Assembly (NCBI GenBank): GCA_028869255.1
Contig: CP110972.1
Span: 5,928,001-5,992,000, forward strand
DNA length: 64,000 bases
Direction: 5' to 3'
Source: Pseudomonas poae
Lineage (GTDB): Bacteria; Pseudomonadota; Gammaproteobacteria; Pseudomonadales; Pseudomonadaceae
The first letter of the stretch is position 1. Each line of letters begins with the position of its first letter. Of the stretch, positions 28,851 to 37,781 are shown piece by piece. The position numbers and the translations under genes were made by a program. Under the pieces are notes generated by a model, which was not told where the DNA came from, did no database searches, and was given only the letters and a program-made list of their open reading frames with translations.

Positions 28851-29018
28851 ATGAAGAAGTGGCAATGTGTAGTCTGCGGCCTGATCTACGACGAAAAAGA
28901 TGGTTGGCCGGATGACGGAATTCTGCCCGGCACCCGTTGGGAAGATGTCCCGGAAGACTGGCTATGCCCGGATTGCGGCGTGGGCAAAATGGATTTCGAA
29001 ATGATCGAAATCGCTTAA
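28851..29018 (+). CDS. rubA: Rubredoxin
   Basis: 55-residue cytoplasmic one-electron carrier with one Fe held by four Cys: CVVCG (residues 6-9) and CPDCG (residues 39-42). The stretch [20 protein letters not shown] is the standard rubredoxin core. ATG at 28851 follows GAGGAAGCAAGT. It is 36 bp upstream of its reductase and surely co-transcribed; the pair passes electrons from NAD(P)H to monooxygenases or to oxygen-stress reductases. Confidence 0.96.
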   Translation: MKKWQCVVCGLIYDEKDGWPDDGILPGTRWEDVPEDWLCPDCGVGKMDFEMIEIA

Positions 29019-29054
29019 TCATCAAGTTCAGAAACGTACTACAAGGAGAAAGGA

Positions 29055-30203
29055 ATGAACGCACCTGTCGTGATCATCGGCACAGGATTGGCCGGTTACA
29101 ACGTGGCCCGGGAGTTTCGCAAGCTCGACAGCGAAACCCCGTTGCTGCTGATCACCGCGGATGACGGGCGCTCCTACTCCAAGCCCATGCTCTCCACCGG
29201 CTTTGGCAAGAACAAGGAAGCCGATGGCCTGAGCATGGCCGAACCCGGTGCCATGGCCGAGCAGCTCAAGGCCCAAGTGCGTACCCACACCCGCGTCAGC
29301 GGCATCGACCCGGGCCACAAGCGCCTGTGGATCGGCGAGGAGGCGGTGGCCTATCGTGACTTGATCCTGGCCTGGGGCGCCGAGACAGTACGTGTGCCGG
29401 TTGAAGGTGATGCGGCGGAGTTGGTGTTCCCGATCAACGACCTCGAAGACTACGCACGTTTTCGCGCCGCCGCTGCCGGCAAACGTCGCGTGCTGTTGCT
29501 CGGCGCCGGCCTGATCGGCTGCGAATTCGCCAATGACCTGATCCTTGGCGGCTACGAGATCGACCTGGTGGCGCCGTGCGAGCAAGTCATGCCAACCCTG
29601 CTGCACCCGGCCGCCGCCGCAGCGGTACAGGCCGGGCTGGAAAGCCTCGGTGCGCGGTTCCACCTGGGCCCGGTGCTCAACCGCCTGCAGCGCACAGCTG
29701 ACGGCCTTGAAGCGCACCTGTCGGACGGTGAAGTGATCCACTGCGACCTGGTGGTGTCGGCTATCGGCCTGCGCCCGCGTGTCGACCTGGCAGCTGCCGC
29801 CGGCCTGCAGACCAACCGTGGAATCATGGTCGACCGCCACCTCAAGACCTCCCACGCCAACATCTATGCCTTGGGCGACTGCGCCGAGGTCGATGGCCTC
29901 AACCTGTTGTACGTGATGCCGCTGATGAGCTGCGCCCGCGCCCTGGCCCAGACGTTGGCCGGTAACGCCACGGCCGTCAGCTACGGCCCGATGCCGGTCA
30001 CCGTCAAAACGCCGGTGTGCCCGCTGGTGGTCTCGCCGCCGCCACGCGGCACCGAAGGCGTGTGGAGCGTCGAAGGGCAGGGCGCCGACATCAAGGCCCT
30101 GTGCCGCGACGCCAGTGGCCGCCTGCTGGGTTATGCGCTGACGGGGACCGCCGTGATGGAAAAACTGGCCCTCAACAAAGAGCTTCCGCCTTTGCTGGCG
30201 TAA
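29055..30203 (+). CDS. NAD(P)H-dependent rubredoxin reductase (FAD)
   Basis: 382-residue flavoprotein that reduces rubredoxin. N-terminal FAD motif [17 protein letters not shown] (residues 5-21), NAD(P) motif [15 protein letters not shown] near residue 150, and ATG-type motif [13 protein letters not shown] near residue 272 contacting FAD. The C-terminal about 60 residues replace the dimer domain of glutathione reductases, as in rubredoxin reductases. AAGGAGAAAGGA precedes the ATG. Confidence 0.93.
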   Translation: MNAPVVIIGTGLAGYNVAREFRKLDSETPLLLITADDGRSYSKPMLSTGFGKNKEADGLSMAEPGAMAEQLKAQVRTHTRVSGIDPGHKRLWIGEEAVAYRDLILAWGAETVRVPVEGDAAELVFPINDLEDYARFRAAAAGKRRVLLLGAGLIGCEFANDLILGGYEIDLVAPCEQVMPTLLHPAAAAAVQAGLESLGARFHLGPVLNRLQRTADGLEAHLSDGEVIHCDLVVSAIGLRPRVDLAAAAGLQTNRGIMVDRHLKTSHANIYALGDCAEVDGLNLLYVMPLMSCARALAQTLAGNATAVSYGPMPVTVKTPVCPLVVSPPPRGTEGVWSVEGQGADIKALCRDASGRLLGYALTGTAVMEKLALNKELPPLLA

Positions 30204-30395
30204 ATACCGGTCGTTCTGTCGGAATAACCCTGTTTTTGTGCTGAGAAAGCTCGCCGCGAGACTGGCGGAGCGTGCGAGGGCATGCCATCCTCACTCCCGT
30301 CTGCCGCAGAGTAGAGCCTGCGGCGCCGCTGGGCGCTGCTCCATTAGAGAGCAGCACGGACATAACAACAAAAAACCGTCAAAGAGGCTTCACTT
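30204..30395. promoter_or_regulatory. 192-bp upstream region of the HU gene with a leader hairpin
   Basis: GCTGCTC (30335-30341) pairs with GAGCAGC (30349-30355) about 40 nt before the HU start; AAAGAGG precedes the ATG. I cannot assign a clear -35/-10 pair. Confidence 0.4.
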
Positions 30396-30671
30396 ATGCG
30401 TAAACCAGAACTCGCAGCCGCCATCGCTGAAAAAGCGGACCTCACCAAAGAACAGGCCAACCGCGTACTCAACGCCGTTCTCGAAGAAATCACCGGCGCC
30501 CTGCACCGCAAGGACAGCGTCACCCTGGTTGGCTTCGGCACCTTCCTGCAACGCCACCGTGGCGCCCGCACCGGCAAAAACCCGCAAACCGGTGAGCCTG
30601 TGAAAATCAAGGCGAGCAACACCGTTGCATTCAAACCGGGCAAGTCGCTCAAAGACAGCGTCAACCCGTAA
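30396..30671 (+). CDS. HU-family DNA-binding protein
   Basis: 91-residue nucleoid protein. N-terminal helical dimer part (MRKPELAAAIAEKADLTKEQA), then VTLVGFGTFLQRHRGARTGKNPQTGEP, the HU/IHF signature with the DNA-intercalating proline in the beta arm, and KASNTVAFKPGKSLKDSVN. It binds DNA without strong sequence preference. The position after rubredoxin reductase is the pseudomonad one for the HU-alpha-like gene. Own terminator downstream. Confidence 0.95.
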   Translation: MRKPELAAAIAEKADLTKEQANRVLNAVLEEITGALHRKDSVTLVGFGTFLQRHRGARTGKNPQTGEPVKIKASNTVAFKPGKSLKDSVNP

Positions 30672-30710
30672 GCGTTGGGCCGTCTCGAAGGGAGGCGGGG
30701 CGGTAAAAAA

Positions 30711-30745
30711 ATGGGCACGCCGACAGGGTCGGGTGCCCATTTTTG
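30711..30745. terminator. Intrinsic (possibly bidirectional) terminator after the HU gene
   Basis: ATGGGCAC (30711-30718) pairs with GTGCCCAT (30733-30740), followed by TTTTTG and preceded by AAAAAAA, so it can work in both directions. Confidence 0.85.
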
Positions 30746-30989
30746 TTGGTTGGTGTTAAACCTGTGCAGTGAAATAAAAAGTTATATATCGCTATATATA
30801 ATGGTGTGCGTGATTTATTAGACAGCTGTTTGTGGGGGCGGAATTTTCTTTATGGAGTGATGGCATAAGTGACAGAGCCTGCCTGATTTATAATTCAAGA
30901 AATCTGGAACTTTTAATTTTATTATGTCACTCAGGTTTTGAGAGTGCAGCGAGCCCTCTCTAAATTGTTTATTTGTTATGGGTGACACT

Positions 30990-31988
30990 ATGAAGTTATC
31001 TGGACAGTTCCATATTCCTCTTGTCTTGCCTCAAGTCAATACTGATACTCCACAACATAAAATCCCCGTGCCGCCAGGCGTGATGCATAGCGCCAATTCG
31101 ACTGCGCCCGTAACCGACTATGGTTACCCTGAAGCAACCGCTGAGGAACGCTTCAAGAGGGCTTTCAAAGCGGGCGGGCTGTTACGCTCAAAGGTGGGAA
31201 CGGGACAGAACAAAGTTAAAAATAAATGTTGTGATAGCAATAAAACCGATGGTAAAGAGAAGGCCGGTAGTAGTAACACCGTGGGTAAGGACAAGCTCAA
31301 GCCAGAAACTGCTTATAAGAAGGAGTCACAGAAATTACCCGGTGGTCCCAACAGCCCTGGCAGTGCTGCACATAAATCTCACACTATTAATAACTTGCAG
31401 CGCAGCGGCTTTTTCCCTCCTGTTTCCGCGGAGATTGCAAAGGTCGTACGCAACGCCTTAGTTGAAGCGACCGTGGGCGGTTTGGTCAGCTTGGGCTTCA
31501 GTGTTGCAAGACATGTTATTTCCGACAAAATGGAAAAACGAATTACAGCGCAGGCTGAAATGCCTGGTGCAGAAAAAAAGAATGCGGACGGAACCAAATC
31601 CACCGTAGATCCTTCCGCGACCCAGCAGCAGAAAATCGACGCACGTGTGGAAGGCGCTGAAATAAAAGTTGAATTGCTCGCCAATACGATTATTTCAGTC
31701 AACGAAGGGCCCGACGCGCCGGCAGTCGGCAAATCGCCCGATGCCCCTACGACCACCAACGAGCGCCTGGCCAACCTTGAGAAAACCCTCGATGCAGCCG
31801 AGGGCCCGCTGGAAGATATCGCAGTCAGGTATGGTCAGCTTTACACCCGCTCATCCGCCGCTGACTCGTCGTCACCTAGTACGCCGGAGGAGCGCCTTGA
31901 TCACATCGAACAACGTTATGTGAAAATGGACAAGATGTTCAAAAGGTTGGTGCTGTTGAAGGAGGCTGAGGCTGCAGAGGAAGAATAG
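30990..31988 (+). CDS. Orphan hypothetical protein in AT-rich accessory DNA
   Basis: 332 residues from the ATG at 30990 (MKLSGQFHIPLV), chosen because GGGTGA lies 4 nt upstream; an ATG four codons earlier (30978) has no ribosome site. I recognise no domain. Visible: a Pro-rich N-terminus, a Lys/Ser-rich low-complexity middle (about 65-125), one possible membrane or amphipathic helix near residue 165 (VEATVGGLVSLGFSVARHVI), and charged, coiled-coil-like helices at the C-terminus (RLDHIEQRYVKMDKMFKRLVLLKEA). Base composition is clearly less GC-rich than the core genes, as is the 250 bp upstream. It sits next to the Rhs cluster and a toxin remnant, so it may belong to the secretion cargo, but nothing in it proves that. 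Confidence 0.65.
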   Translation: MKLSGQFHIPLVLPQVNTDTPQHKIPVPPGVMHSANSTAPVTDYGYPEATAEERFKRAFKAGGLLRSKVGTGQNKVKNKCCDSNKTDGKEKAGSSNTVGKDKLKPETAYKKESQKLPGGPNSPGSAAHKSHTINNLQRSGFFPPVSAEIAKVVRNALVEATVGGLVSLGFSVARHVISDKMEKRITAQAEMPGAEKKNADGTKSTVDPSATQQQKIDARVEGAEIKVELLANTIISVNEGPDAPAVGKSPDAPTTTNERLANLEKTLDAAEGPLEDIAVRYGQLYTRSSAADSSSPSTPEERLDHIEQRYVKMDKMFKRLVLLKEAEAAEEE

Positions 31989-32015
31989 TTTTTTAAAAAA
32001 TGGTGTAGAGGGTGG

Positions 32016-32046
32016 GCGCTTAGTGGGGTAAGCGCCTTCTTCATTT
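32016..32046 (+). terminator. Intrinsic terminator after the orphan gene
   Basis: GGCGCTTA (32016-32023) pairs with TAAGCGCC (32030-32037), followed by TTCTTCATTT. It lies 28 bp after the stop at 31988. Confidence 0.75.
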
Positions 32047-32054
32047 GCCATGTT

Positions 32055-32230
32055 GCGTTCAGTTCAAACGCTGGAAACGCGGCCAAGCTAAAGACAAACC
32101 GTTGCCTAACGGCAAAGCTCCGGCATGGGATGTGGTAAGAAATCGGTACTGAAAAAACCCTTATGAAGCCTCAAAAGCCTCTGATGAATTCAATCCGGCT
32201 AACGTGAGCCGTATGACGCGCAGGTCGTCA
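32055..32230 (+). pseudogene. Remnant of an HNH-nuclease toxin tip (Rhs/T6SS-type), plus strand
   Basis: The frame starting at 32055 reads FKRWKRGQAKDKPLPNGKAP, then AWDVVRNRY, a TGA where Trp is expected, then KNPYEASKASDEFNPANVSR-M. This order (WKR, PNGK, W.xVRxRYWKN, then ExFSPANLxRM) is, from memory, the linker just before the HNH motif of a polymorphic-toxin nuclease family. No start, no HNH histidines and no upstream Rhs body remain. It faces away from rhs2 on the opposite strand. The rest of the gap (32230-32388) shows no gene. Confidence 0.6.
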
Positions 32231-32388
32231 TTAAAACCAATACCAAACTTCTTAAGGAAGCCTTGAAGGGGCAAAGGGGATGGATTTATATAATTTATCT
32301 AACTGTCATTAATCTGAATAAGCCTGTCCACTTTAATTCGGAGTCGTATAGGTCAATCAATTTTTCGTCGTCATGGCGTTGATCTTTA

Positions 32389-33048
32389 TTAGAGCGCGAT
32401 TTCAAAAACTACTTTGCCAAGACGATTTTTGATTTGGTAAGCGTCTTCATTGATTTCCGAATTTTTAAATAGGTCGCTTCGGTCAATAAAGCTGGGAAGC
32501 TCATGCATCCAGATTTTATTCGTTATTGGGCTGTTTTCTTCGCAATACCAGCCTTCACCAACCTGCGCATTGAGCAGTCTATAGATGTTTATTTTACGCT
32601 TTTTGTCCTTGCTAACTTTTGACAGCTTTTTAATTGGGGTTTCCAGCTCAAACTGCAGTTTCAGCACTGCTTCAGCAGTTGAGTTTATGATCTCCACCGC
32701 TGCGTTGTCACTCTCTTTCCTTATTGCAATAGCAACGAGTGCCAGGCGTAATTCTTCCAGCAGTTTTTTTTCCTGACTGGGACGATCCAGAGAGAGGAAT
32801 TGTTTGAAATCAAAGTTCTCTATAAAAATGTTTGTCACGCCTAAGACGTTATCAAATAGATCTTCGTCGGCACGTGGGCCCAGTGAAACAACTATTTTAC
32901 TGCTACCGTTTATCTTGACCTTAGGCAACAACGTCATGAATATCTGGGTAATATGATGACTCAGTTGACGTATACGAACACCGTCTGTCAGAGCGGATGC
33001 ATCACTTTCTTGCAGAGTAAGCATGTTCAGATTCATTGCGGTGCTCAC
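32389..33048 (-). CDS. Putative immunity protein for Rhs2
   Basis: 219 residues if the GTG at 33048 is used, 215 from the ATG at 33036; neither has a clear ribosome site, so translation may be coupled to rhs2, whose stop ends 9 nt upstream. No signal peptide or membrane segment, hence cytoplasmic, consistent with neutralising a nuclease. I recognise no family. The gene is visibly AT-richer than the Rhs body, as usual for immunity genes. Role is assigned only from its position immediately after the toxin-encoding 3' end. Confidence 0.65.
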   Translation of the reverse strand: MSTAMNLNMLTLQESDASALTDGVRIRQLSHHITQIFMTLLPKVKINGSSKIVVSLGPRADEDLFDNVLGVTNIFIENFDFKQFLSLDRPSQEKKLLEELRLALVAIAIRKESDNAAVEIINSTAEAVLKLQFELETPIKKLSKVSKDKKRKINIYRLLNAQVGEGWYCEENSPITNKIWMHELPSFIDRSDLFKNSEINEDAYQIKNRLGKVVFEIAL

Positions 33049-33057
33049 GTCGAAAAA

Positions 33058-36000
33058 CTAACGATTATCAGGCATGCCGTACAATTTAAGGTAGCCATCT
33101 CTTGTGTCAACCTGCGGTAACGGGTTTTTGTGGATCGGTGAAGGCATGTTGCCGTTATTTCTCGCCGCATGTTTGTCCGTGATCTTTTGCTCGGTAGCTT
33201 TGGCTTGAAGTCGTGTCTTGTTCTTTTCGACGATCACTGCCTTGTAGCGCCCAGCTTGAGGCTTGTTCAGCGCATTGACCTGTTGGTTGGCACGCGGTGA
33301 TGTGCCATTTTTATTTAGTGGCCGCCCGCTGATCCCAGGCTTCATCATTCGTCCTGTTTTCGTATCAACGATGACATAGACGTGATTAGGATTTTTGCTC
33401 GCATGGCTGTTGCCGTGGACTTTTCCACTGCCTCCACACGTGAGACCTAACGGATCGATCCAGCCAAGGGGGTTGTCGGCATAGAGGTAGGTATTAATGC
33501 CCCCCGCCAACCCAATCGGATCCGGCGTAGTAAACCGCCCCACATCCGGATCATAAAACCTGAACGTATTGAAATGCAGCCCCGTCTCCCGGTCCAGGTA
33601 CTGACCCTGAAACCGCAGATTCTGCTCTTCAATGTAATAGGGCTCGCGCACCTCTTCCAGCGTGTTGCCCCACACCCGATAAGTCGCCTGCCAGACGCTA
33701 TGCCCGTCAGCTTCGGTCAGCTGTTCCGGCAAGCCGTTCAGGTCATTGTGGTAGTAACGAATCTTTTGCAGGGGTCCAACGCCATCGACCCGCGCCAGGG
33801 GTTGGTAGCCTTCATCTTCATACACGTACAGGCTGGTCTGGCTGTGTTTGTGCTCTTGCAATAAACGCAGCCCATCCCATGTGAACCGGGTTTCGCCCAA
33901 TGGGTAGCCATCACTGCCATGCTCGGCTTTCTCGATGCGTCGGCCCAGCGGGTCGTAGGCCATCCTGACCACGCTGCCGTTTTCATTGCGCACCTCGATC
34001 AGCCGGCTTTCAGCGTCATACGCAAACCGCTGCACACCGCGCTTGGCGCTGCGTTTTTCGATCATCCGGCCAAACGCGTCGTAGCGGTAACGCTTGTCTT
34101 GATAGGTCAGCAGCTTGTTGTGCACCACCAGCCCGGCGCCGGGTTGTGGGCCGTCCAGCAGGTTGGCGGCGGCGTCGTAGCTGAAGGTTTCGCGTTGGCC
34201 GTGCAGGCTGTCCTGGCTGGCGATGATGCGGCCGGTGGCGTCGTAGTGCAGCAATTGGCGATGTTGCGCGGTGGGTTGCTGGTCGAGTTTGCCGATCAGG
34301 TTGTCGGCGGGGTCGTACTCGAATTGTTTTTGCGCGGCGGCCGGCATCAGCGATGGCTGACCCGCAAGGCGCCGTTGGCGCGAGCGCAGGCGGCCGCTGC
34401 GGTCGTATTCGCTGCGGGTGCTGAGCTGGCCCTGGGTGCGCAGCACTTCGCGGTGCAGGCGGTCGCGCTCGAAGTCGCTGATCACCTGGCCGTCGAGGTT
34501 GATTTGATGCAGATGGCCGCTGCCGTAGTACAGGCGATTGAGCCAGCGGCCGTCCGGCAGTTGGCTCTGGATCAGGTTGCCGAGTTCGTCGTAGTGATGC
34601 TGCAGGTTACCGGCTGAACTCTGTTCGGCCAGCAATTGGCCGAGGGCGTCGTAGGCAAAACCCAGGGCTTGGGCATTGCCTTGCCGGTCCGTGAAGGTGA
34701 CGGCAGTGAGTTGATCGACCGCATCGTAGCTGTAGTCGGTGCGGCCATCGTCGGTGGTTTTGGCAATCAGCCTGCCGACCGCATCACGTTCCAGTCGGTG
34801 GACGATGGGCGCGGGTGGCGTCTCGGGCACGACCGCCAAGCCATTGCCATACGGCGCCGGCACGGCAATGACCGCTGTGACGTTGTCGAGCGCGTCATAG
34901 TCGTAGCGTTTGGCGCTGCCGTCGAGGTCTTGCTGTTCCGTCAGCCGATCCCCGGCATCCCACGCAAACCGATAGCGTTCACCGTTCTCGTTGATCAGCG
35001 CTTGCAGCCGACCGTAGCTGTCGTAGCCGAACTGCACCTGCCGCCCATGGGCGTCGGTGCGTTGGCGCACCTGGCCACGCCGGTTGTGCTGGTAGAGCGT
35101 GGTGTGCCCGGCCGGGTCGGTATAGCCCACCAATTGCCCGCTGACATCACGCTGGAAGTGTTCGGTGCGCCCGTCCGGCAATTGGCTGCTCAGCAACCGC
35201 CCCTGGGCGTCATAGCTGAACTGGGTGCGCTCGCCCAGGGCATCGGTGATGACCTGCAGATAACCGCGCTCGTCGTAACTGAAGCGCGTGGGGTAGCCCG
35301 AGCAATCGACATGTTCGACCAGTTGCCCGAACGGGTTCCAGCGCAGCGTTTTGCTTTTGCCGGTGGCATCGATAATTTCTACCGGCTGGCCGTGAGCGTC
35401 ATAGCGGTAGCGGGTGACGTAGCCCAGCGGGTCGGTCTCGGCGATGCAGTTGCCGCGTGGGTCGTAGCGATACTGCCAACGGTTGTCGGCGGCGTCGGTT
35501 TCCACCCGCGGCAGGGCCCAATGCTCCAGCCACAAGGTCGAATCGCTGCGGCCCAGCGGGTCGGTTTCGCCGATCAGGTTGCCGCTCTCATCGTAGCTGT
35601 ATGCATAGCGCCCACCTTGCGGGTCGGTGGCGCTGAGCAACTGGCGCTCGTCGTTCCACTCGAACAGCCAGGTCTGGCCAAGGTTGTCGCTGTACTGAAT
35701 GATCTGGTGCTGGGTGTTCCAGTGCCGGCTGCTGACGCGTTGCAAGCCGTCGGTGATGCGCGTGAGACCGGCCAGCAGGTCGTAGTCGAACAGGTAAGAA
35801 TCGCCCTCATCGGTCCAGTGGCGCACTACCCGCCATTGCGTCCCTTCAACCAACGCCCAGTCATAGAAACAGCGCAGCCCGGTCGGCAACTGATGCTCGA
35901 CCATTCGGCGCCCGGCGTCGTAGGCGAAACGCCGCTGTACCTGGCCGGTGGCATCACGCACCTCAGCCAGGCTCCCCGCAGTGTCATAGCCATAGCTGAC

Positions 36001-37452
36001 GAGCACTTCACGGCGTTGGTCCGGGTACAGGCGCTCAATGCGGGTCAGGTGGCCCTGATCGCGGATCAGCTCAACCTGTACCAGGTCGAAGGTATCGCGC
36101 AGCCGCGCCAGGCGTCCCGTGGCGTCATAGTCGAGATGGATGCGGTTGTCGTTGCGGTCACCCAGTTGGCTCAGGCGAAGCCGTGATGCATGGGCCGGCG
36201 CAGGTTCGAACAGACGGTACAGGCCGTCGTCGCTTTCGATCAGCAATTGCCCATTGCGATGGCGCCGCACCGCGAGCCCTTCGCCGGCGCTGAACACCGC
36301 GCCGCCCAAGGGGATGGAGCCCATGTCGATCGGCCGACCCTGCTCATCGGTATAGACCAGTGTTTCGCCGCCCTCGGGGTGCGGCTGGATGTCGACGCAG
36401 ACCTCGTAGGCCACGCTCCAGCCAGCGCCGAACAGGCTGCCTTGGCGTTCGTCGCGGCTGTTGTAGAAGCGCTGCCAGTCGATAGGCAGGATGCCGGGCA
36501 GCACGAAGTCCAGGTCTTCGACATCGCCCAGCACCTTGGCGCCGGTCGCGGCATGTACCGGGTTCGACGAGCCCATGGCCGCGTTGGCCGCAGCCCCCAT
36601 CGCACTGCTGATGGCCATCGAGGTAGCGCCGCTGACCAACATGCACGGCAGCTTGCTGAAGAACTTGCCCTTGCCGCCCTTGAGCATCAACAGCGCCGTG
36701 ACCGCCAGGCCGACGCCCGGGGTCTTGCCGCTGCGGATTTCACGCACCACCACCGAGCCGCCGCCAATGGTCACGTTGGAGGAAATAAGTCCGGATGACA
36801 CCACCGTGGCATCGCAGGTACTGCGGTCACCGCTGCGCACCGCGGGTTGGCCGTTGATCGTGACCTTCTCCGAACCTTCGGCAAGAAACTGCGGCGGCAT
36901 CGGCGGGTGTTTCATGCAGACCACGAGGTCCAGCGGCTTGGGCACTGCGCCCGGCGCGGGTGTCGCGACGGTGGGGCGCCACATCTGCGAAAAAAAGCTC
37001 TGGGCCATGTCCAGAAAGCCGGGTTCCGGCTCAGGCTCGGATGCTTCCAGCTCGGTACCTGCCGGTGTGACATGGGAGCTGATCGCCCCGGCGGCGCGGG
37101 CAGCCGGGATGTTATTGGTGAGGGTGTTGGTGGAGCCGGTGAGAATGTTCGCCTGCACCGTGGGCGGAAACAGGGCGTTGCCAAAGGCGTCGCATATTTT
37201 GGTCAGCCCTTTGTCGGCCCCGCTCTTGCTCATGGCAAGGCCGACAATCGTACCCACCACCGCGCCCAGCAGGAAGCAGCCGAGGCCGCCGGTGGCCACG
37301 GTAATGCCGGTGGCAGCCACCACGGCGGCGGTCGCCACCGCAGTGATCGCGATATTGGCCGCCACCTCCAGCACACCGCCGAGGATGTCGGCCATCATGG
37401 AGGTGTGGGCTAGTGCATCGCCCATGCGGGCGGCCCAGAGTGCGTCAGGCAC
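33058..37452 (-). CDS. Rhs2: prePAAR/PAAR-Rhs T6SS effector with a GIY-YIG/URI-like nuclease tip
   Basis: 1464 residues, intact. Order: prePAAR motif AARMGDALAH (residues 7-16), hydrophobic helices about 20-80, a Pro/Glu linker, PAAR domain about 170-250 (HPPMPPQFLAEGSEKVTING, SGDRSTCDATVV), a second hydrophobic part about 258-295, then YD repeats making the Rhs shell (about 310-1310), the core end FRFYDPDVGRFTTPDPIGLA and autocleavage motif NPLGWIDPLGL. The last about 130 residues are unique: HVYVIVDTKTGRMMKPGISG with a later TEQKITDKHAARNN resembles a GIY-YIG/URI nuclease core (Y...Y-x-GIS, then Glu). It would be loaded on VgrG by the Eag chaperone and degrade DNA in a competitor. It is followed by its immunity candidate. 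Confidence 0.88.
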   Translation of the reverse strand: MPDALWAARMGDALAHTSMMADILGGVLEVAANIAITAVATAAVVAATGITVATGGLGCFLLGAVVGTIVGLAMSKSGADKGLTKICDAFGNALFPPTVQANILTGSTNTLTNNIPAARAAGAISSHVTPAGTELEASEPEPEPGFLDMAQSFFSQMWRPTVATPAPGAVPKPLDLVVCMKHPPMPPQFLAEGSEKVTINGQPAVRSGDRSTCDATVVSSGLISSNVTIGGGSVVVREIRSGKTPGVGLAVTALLMLKGGKGKFFSKLPCMLVSGATSMAISSAMGAAANAAMGSSNPVHAATGAKVLGDVEDLDFVLPGILPIDWQRFYNSRDERQGSLFGAGWSVAYEVCVDIQPHPEGGETLVYTDEQGRPIDMGSIPLGGAVFSAGEGLAVRRHRNGQLLIESDDGLYRLFEPAPAHASRLRLSQLGDRNDNRIHLDYDATGRLARLRDTFDLVQVELIRDQGHLTRIERLYPDQRREVLVSYGYDTAGSLAEVRDATGQVQRRFAYDAGRRMVEHQLPTGLRCFYDWALVEGTQWRVVRHWTDEGDSYLFDYDLLAGLTRITDGLQRVSSRHWNTQHQIIQYSDNLGQTWLFEWNDERQLLSATDPQGGRYAYSYDESGNLIGETDPLGRSDSTLWLEHWALPRVETDAADNRWQYRYDPRGNCIAETDPLGYVTRYRYDAHGQPVEIIDATGKSKTLRWNPFGQLVEHVDCSGYPTRFSYDERGYLQVITDALGERTQFSYDAQGRLLSSQLPDGRTEHFQRDVSGQLVGYTDPAGHTTLYQHNRRGQVRQRTDAHGRQVQFGYDSYGRLQALINENGERYRFAWDAGDRLTEQQDLDGSAKRYDYDALDNVTAVIAVPAPYGNGLAVVPETPPAPIVHRLERDAVGRLIAKTTDDGRTDYSYDAVDQLTAVTFTDRQGNAQALGFAYDALGQLLAEQSSAGNLQHHYDELGNLIQSQLPDGRWLNRLYYGSGHLHQINLDGQVISDFERDRLHREVLRTQGQLSTRSEYDRSGRLRSRQRRLAGQPSLMPAAAQKQFEYDPADNLIGKLDQQPTAQHRQLLHYDATGRIIASQDSLHGQRETFSYDAAANLLDGPQPGAGLVVHNKLLTYQDKRYRYDAFGRMIEKRSAKRGVQRFAYDAESRLIEVRNENGSVVRMAYDPLGRRIEKAEHGSDGYPLGETRFTWDGLRLLQEHKHSQTSLYVYEDEGYQPLARVDGVGPLQKIRYYHNDLNGLPEQLTEADGHSVWQATYRVWGNTLEEVREPYYIEEQNLRFQGQYLDRETGLHFNTFRFYDPDVGRFTTPDPIGLAGGINTYLYADNPLGWIDPLGLTCGGSGKVHGNSHASKNPNHVYVIVDTKTGRMMKPGISGRPLNKNGTSPRANQQVNALNKPQAGRYKAVIVEKNKTRLQAKATEQKITDKHAARNNGNMPSPIHKNPLPQVDTRDGYLKLYGMPDNR

Positions 37453-37497
37453 GGGGTGTCATACGCATAAGACTTTCCTTAGTCAGCCAATCGTTTT

Positions 37498-37779
37498 TCA
37501 GTAAGGCATGCTCATCAATGCGGTTCTGAGGCGTTTGATCAGCCGGGGGTCCTCAAGGCAGTCGGCAGGTCGCACGTTGTCGAGGGCGGGCACTTTGCGG
37601 TCGATCCACCACAACCCTTCCTTTAGCCCTCGCTTGCCACGCAGTACCACGGCCAGGTCAAGATCACCGCCCATGGCTTTCGCAAGGGTGTGCGCGTCGT
37701 CGTCCAGATAGTCTTCTCGGTACAGCGCTACCGTGCTTTGCCAATCGGCATCGCCGGGGTATTCGTCTTCAAGTGGCAT
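37498..37779 (-). CDS. Putative immunity protein for Rhs1, resembling the Xre/MbcA/ParS antitoxin toxin-binding domain
   Basis: 93 residues from the ATG at 37779, 2 nt after the rhs1 stop, with AGGA inside the rhs1 end. The C-terminal half, GLWWIDRKVPALDNVRPADC then LEDPRLIKRLRTALMSM, follows the pattern W...P.aL.g..P.d.L......v...L of the DUF2384/Xre-MbcA-ParS toxin-binding domain (PF09722), the natural partner of RES toxins. The DNA-binding HTH of those antitoxins is absent; the N-terminal 50 residues are acidic (MPLEDEYPGDADWQ). It could therefore cap a RES active site without autoregulation. Assignment is by eye. Confidence 0.72.
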   Translation of the reverse strand: MPLEDEYPGDADWQSTVALYREDYLDDDAHTLAKAMGGDLDLAVVLRGKRGLKEGLWWIDRKVPALDNVRPADCLEDPRLIKRLRTALMSMPY

Positions 37780-37781
37780 GG

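Noticed and set aside
32055..32230. FKRWKR segment as the C-terminus of a group II intron maturase
   Set aside because: The following PNGK..W.VVRNRY.KN and NPANVSRM order fits pre-HNH toxin linkers better, and no intron RNA domain V/VI hairpin is visible.
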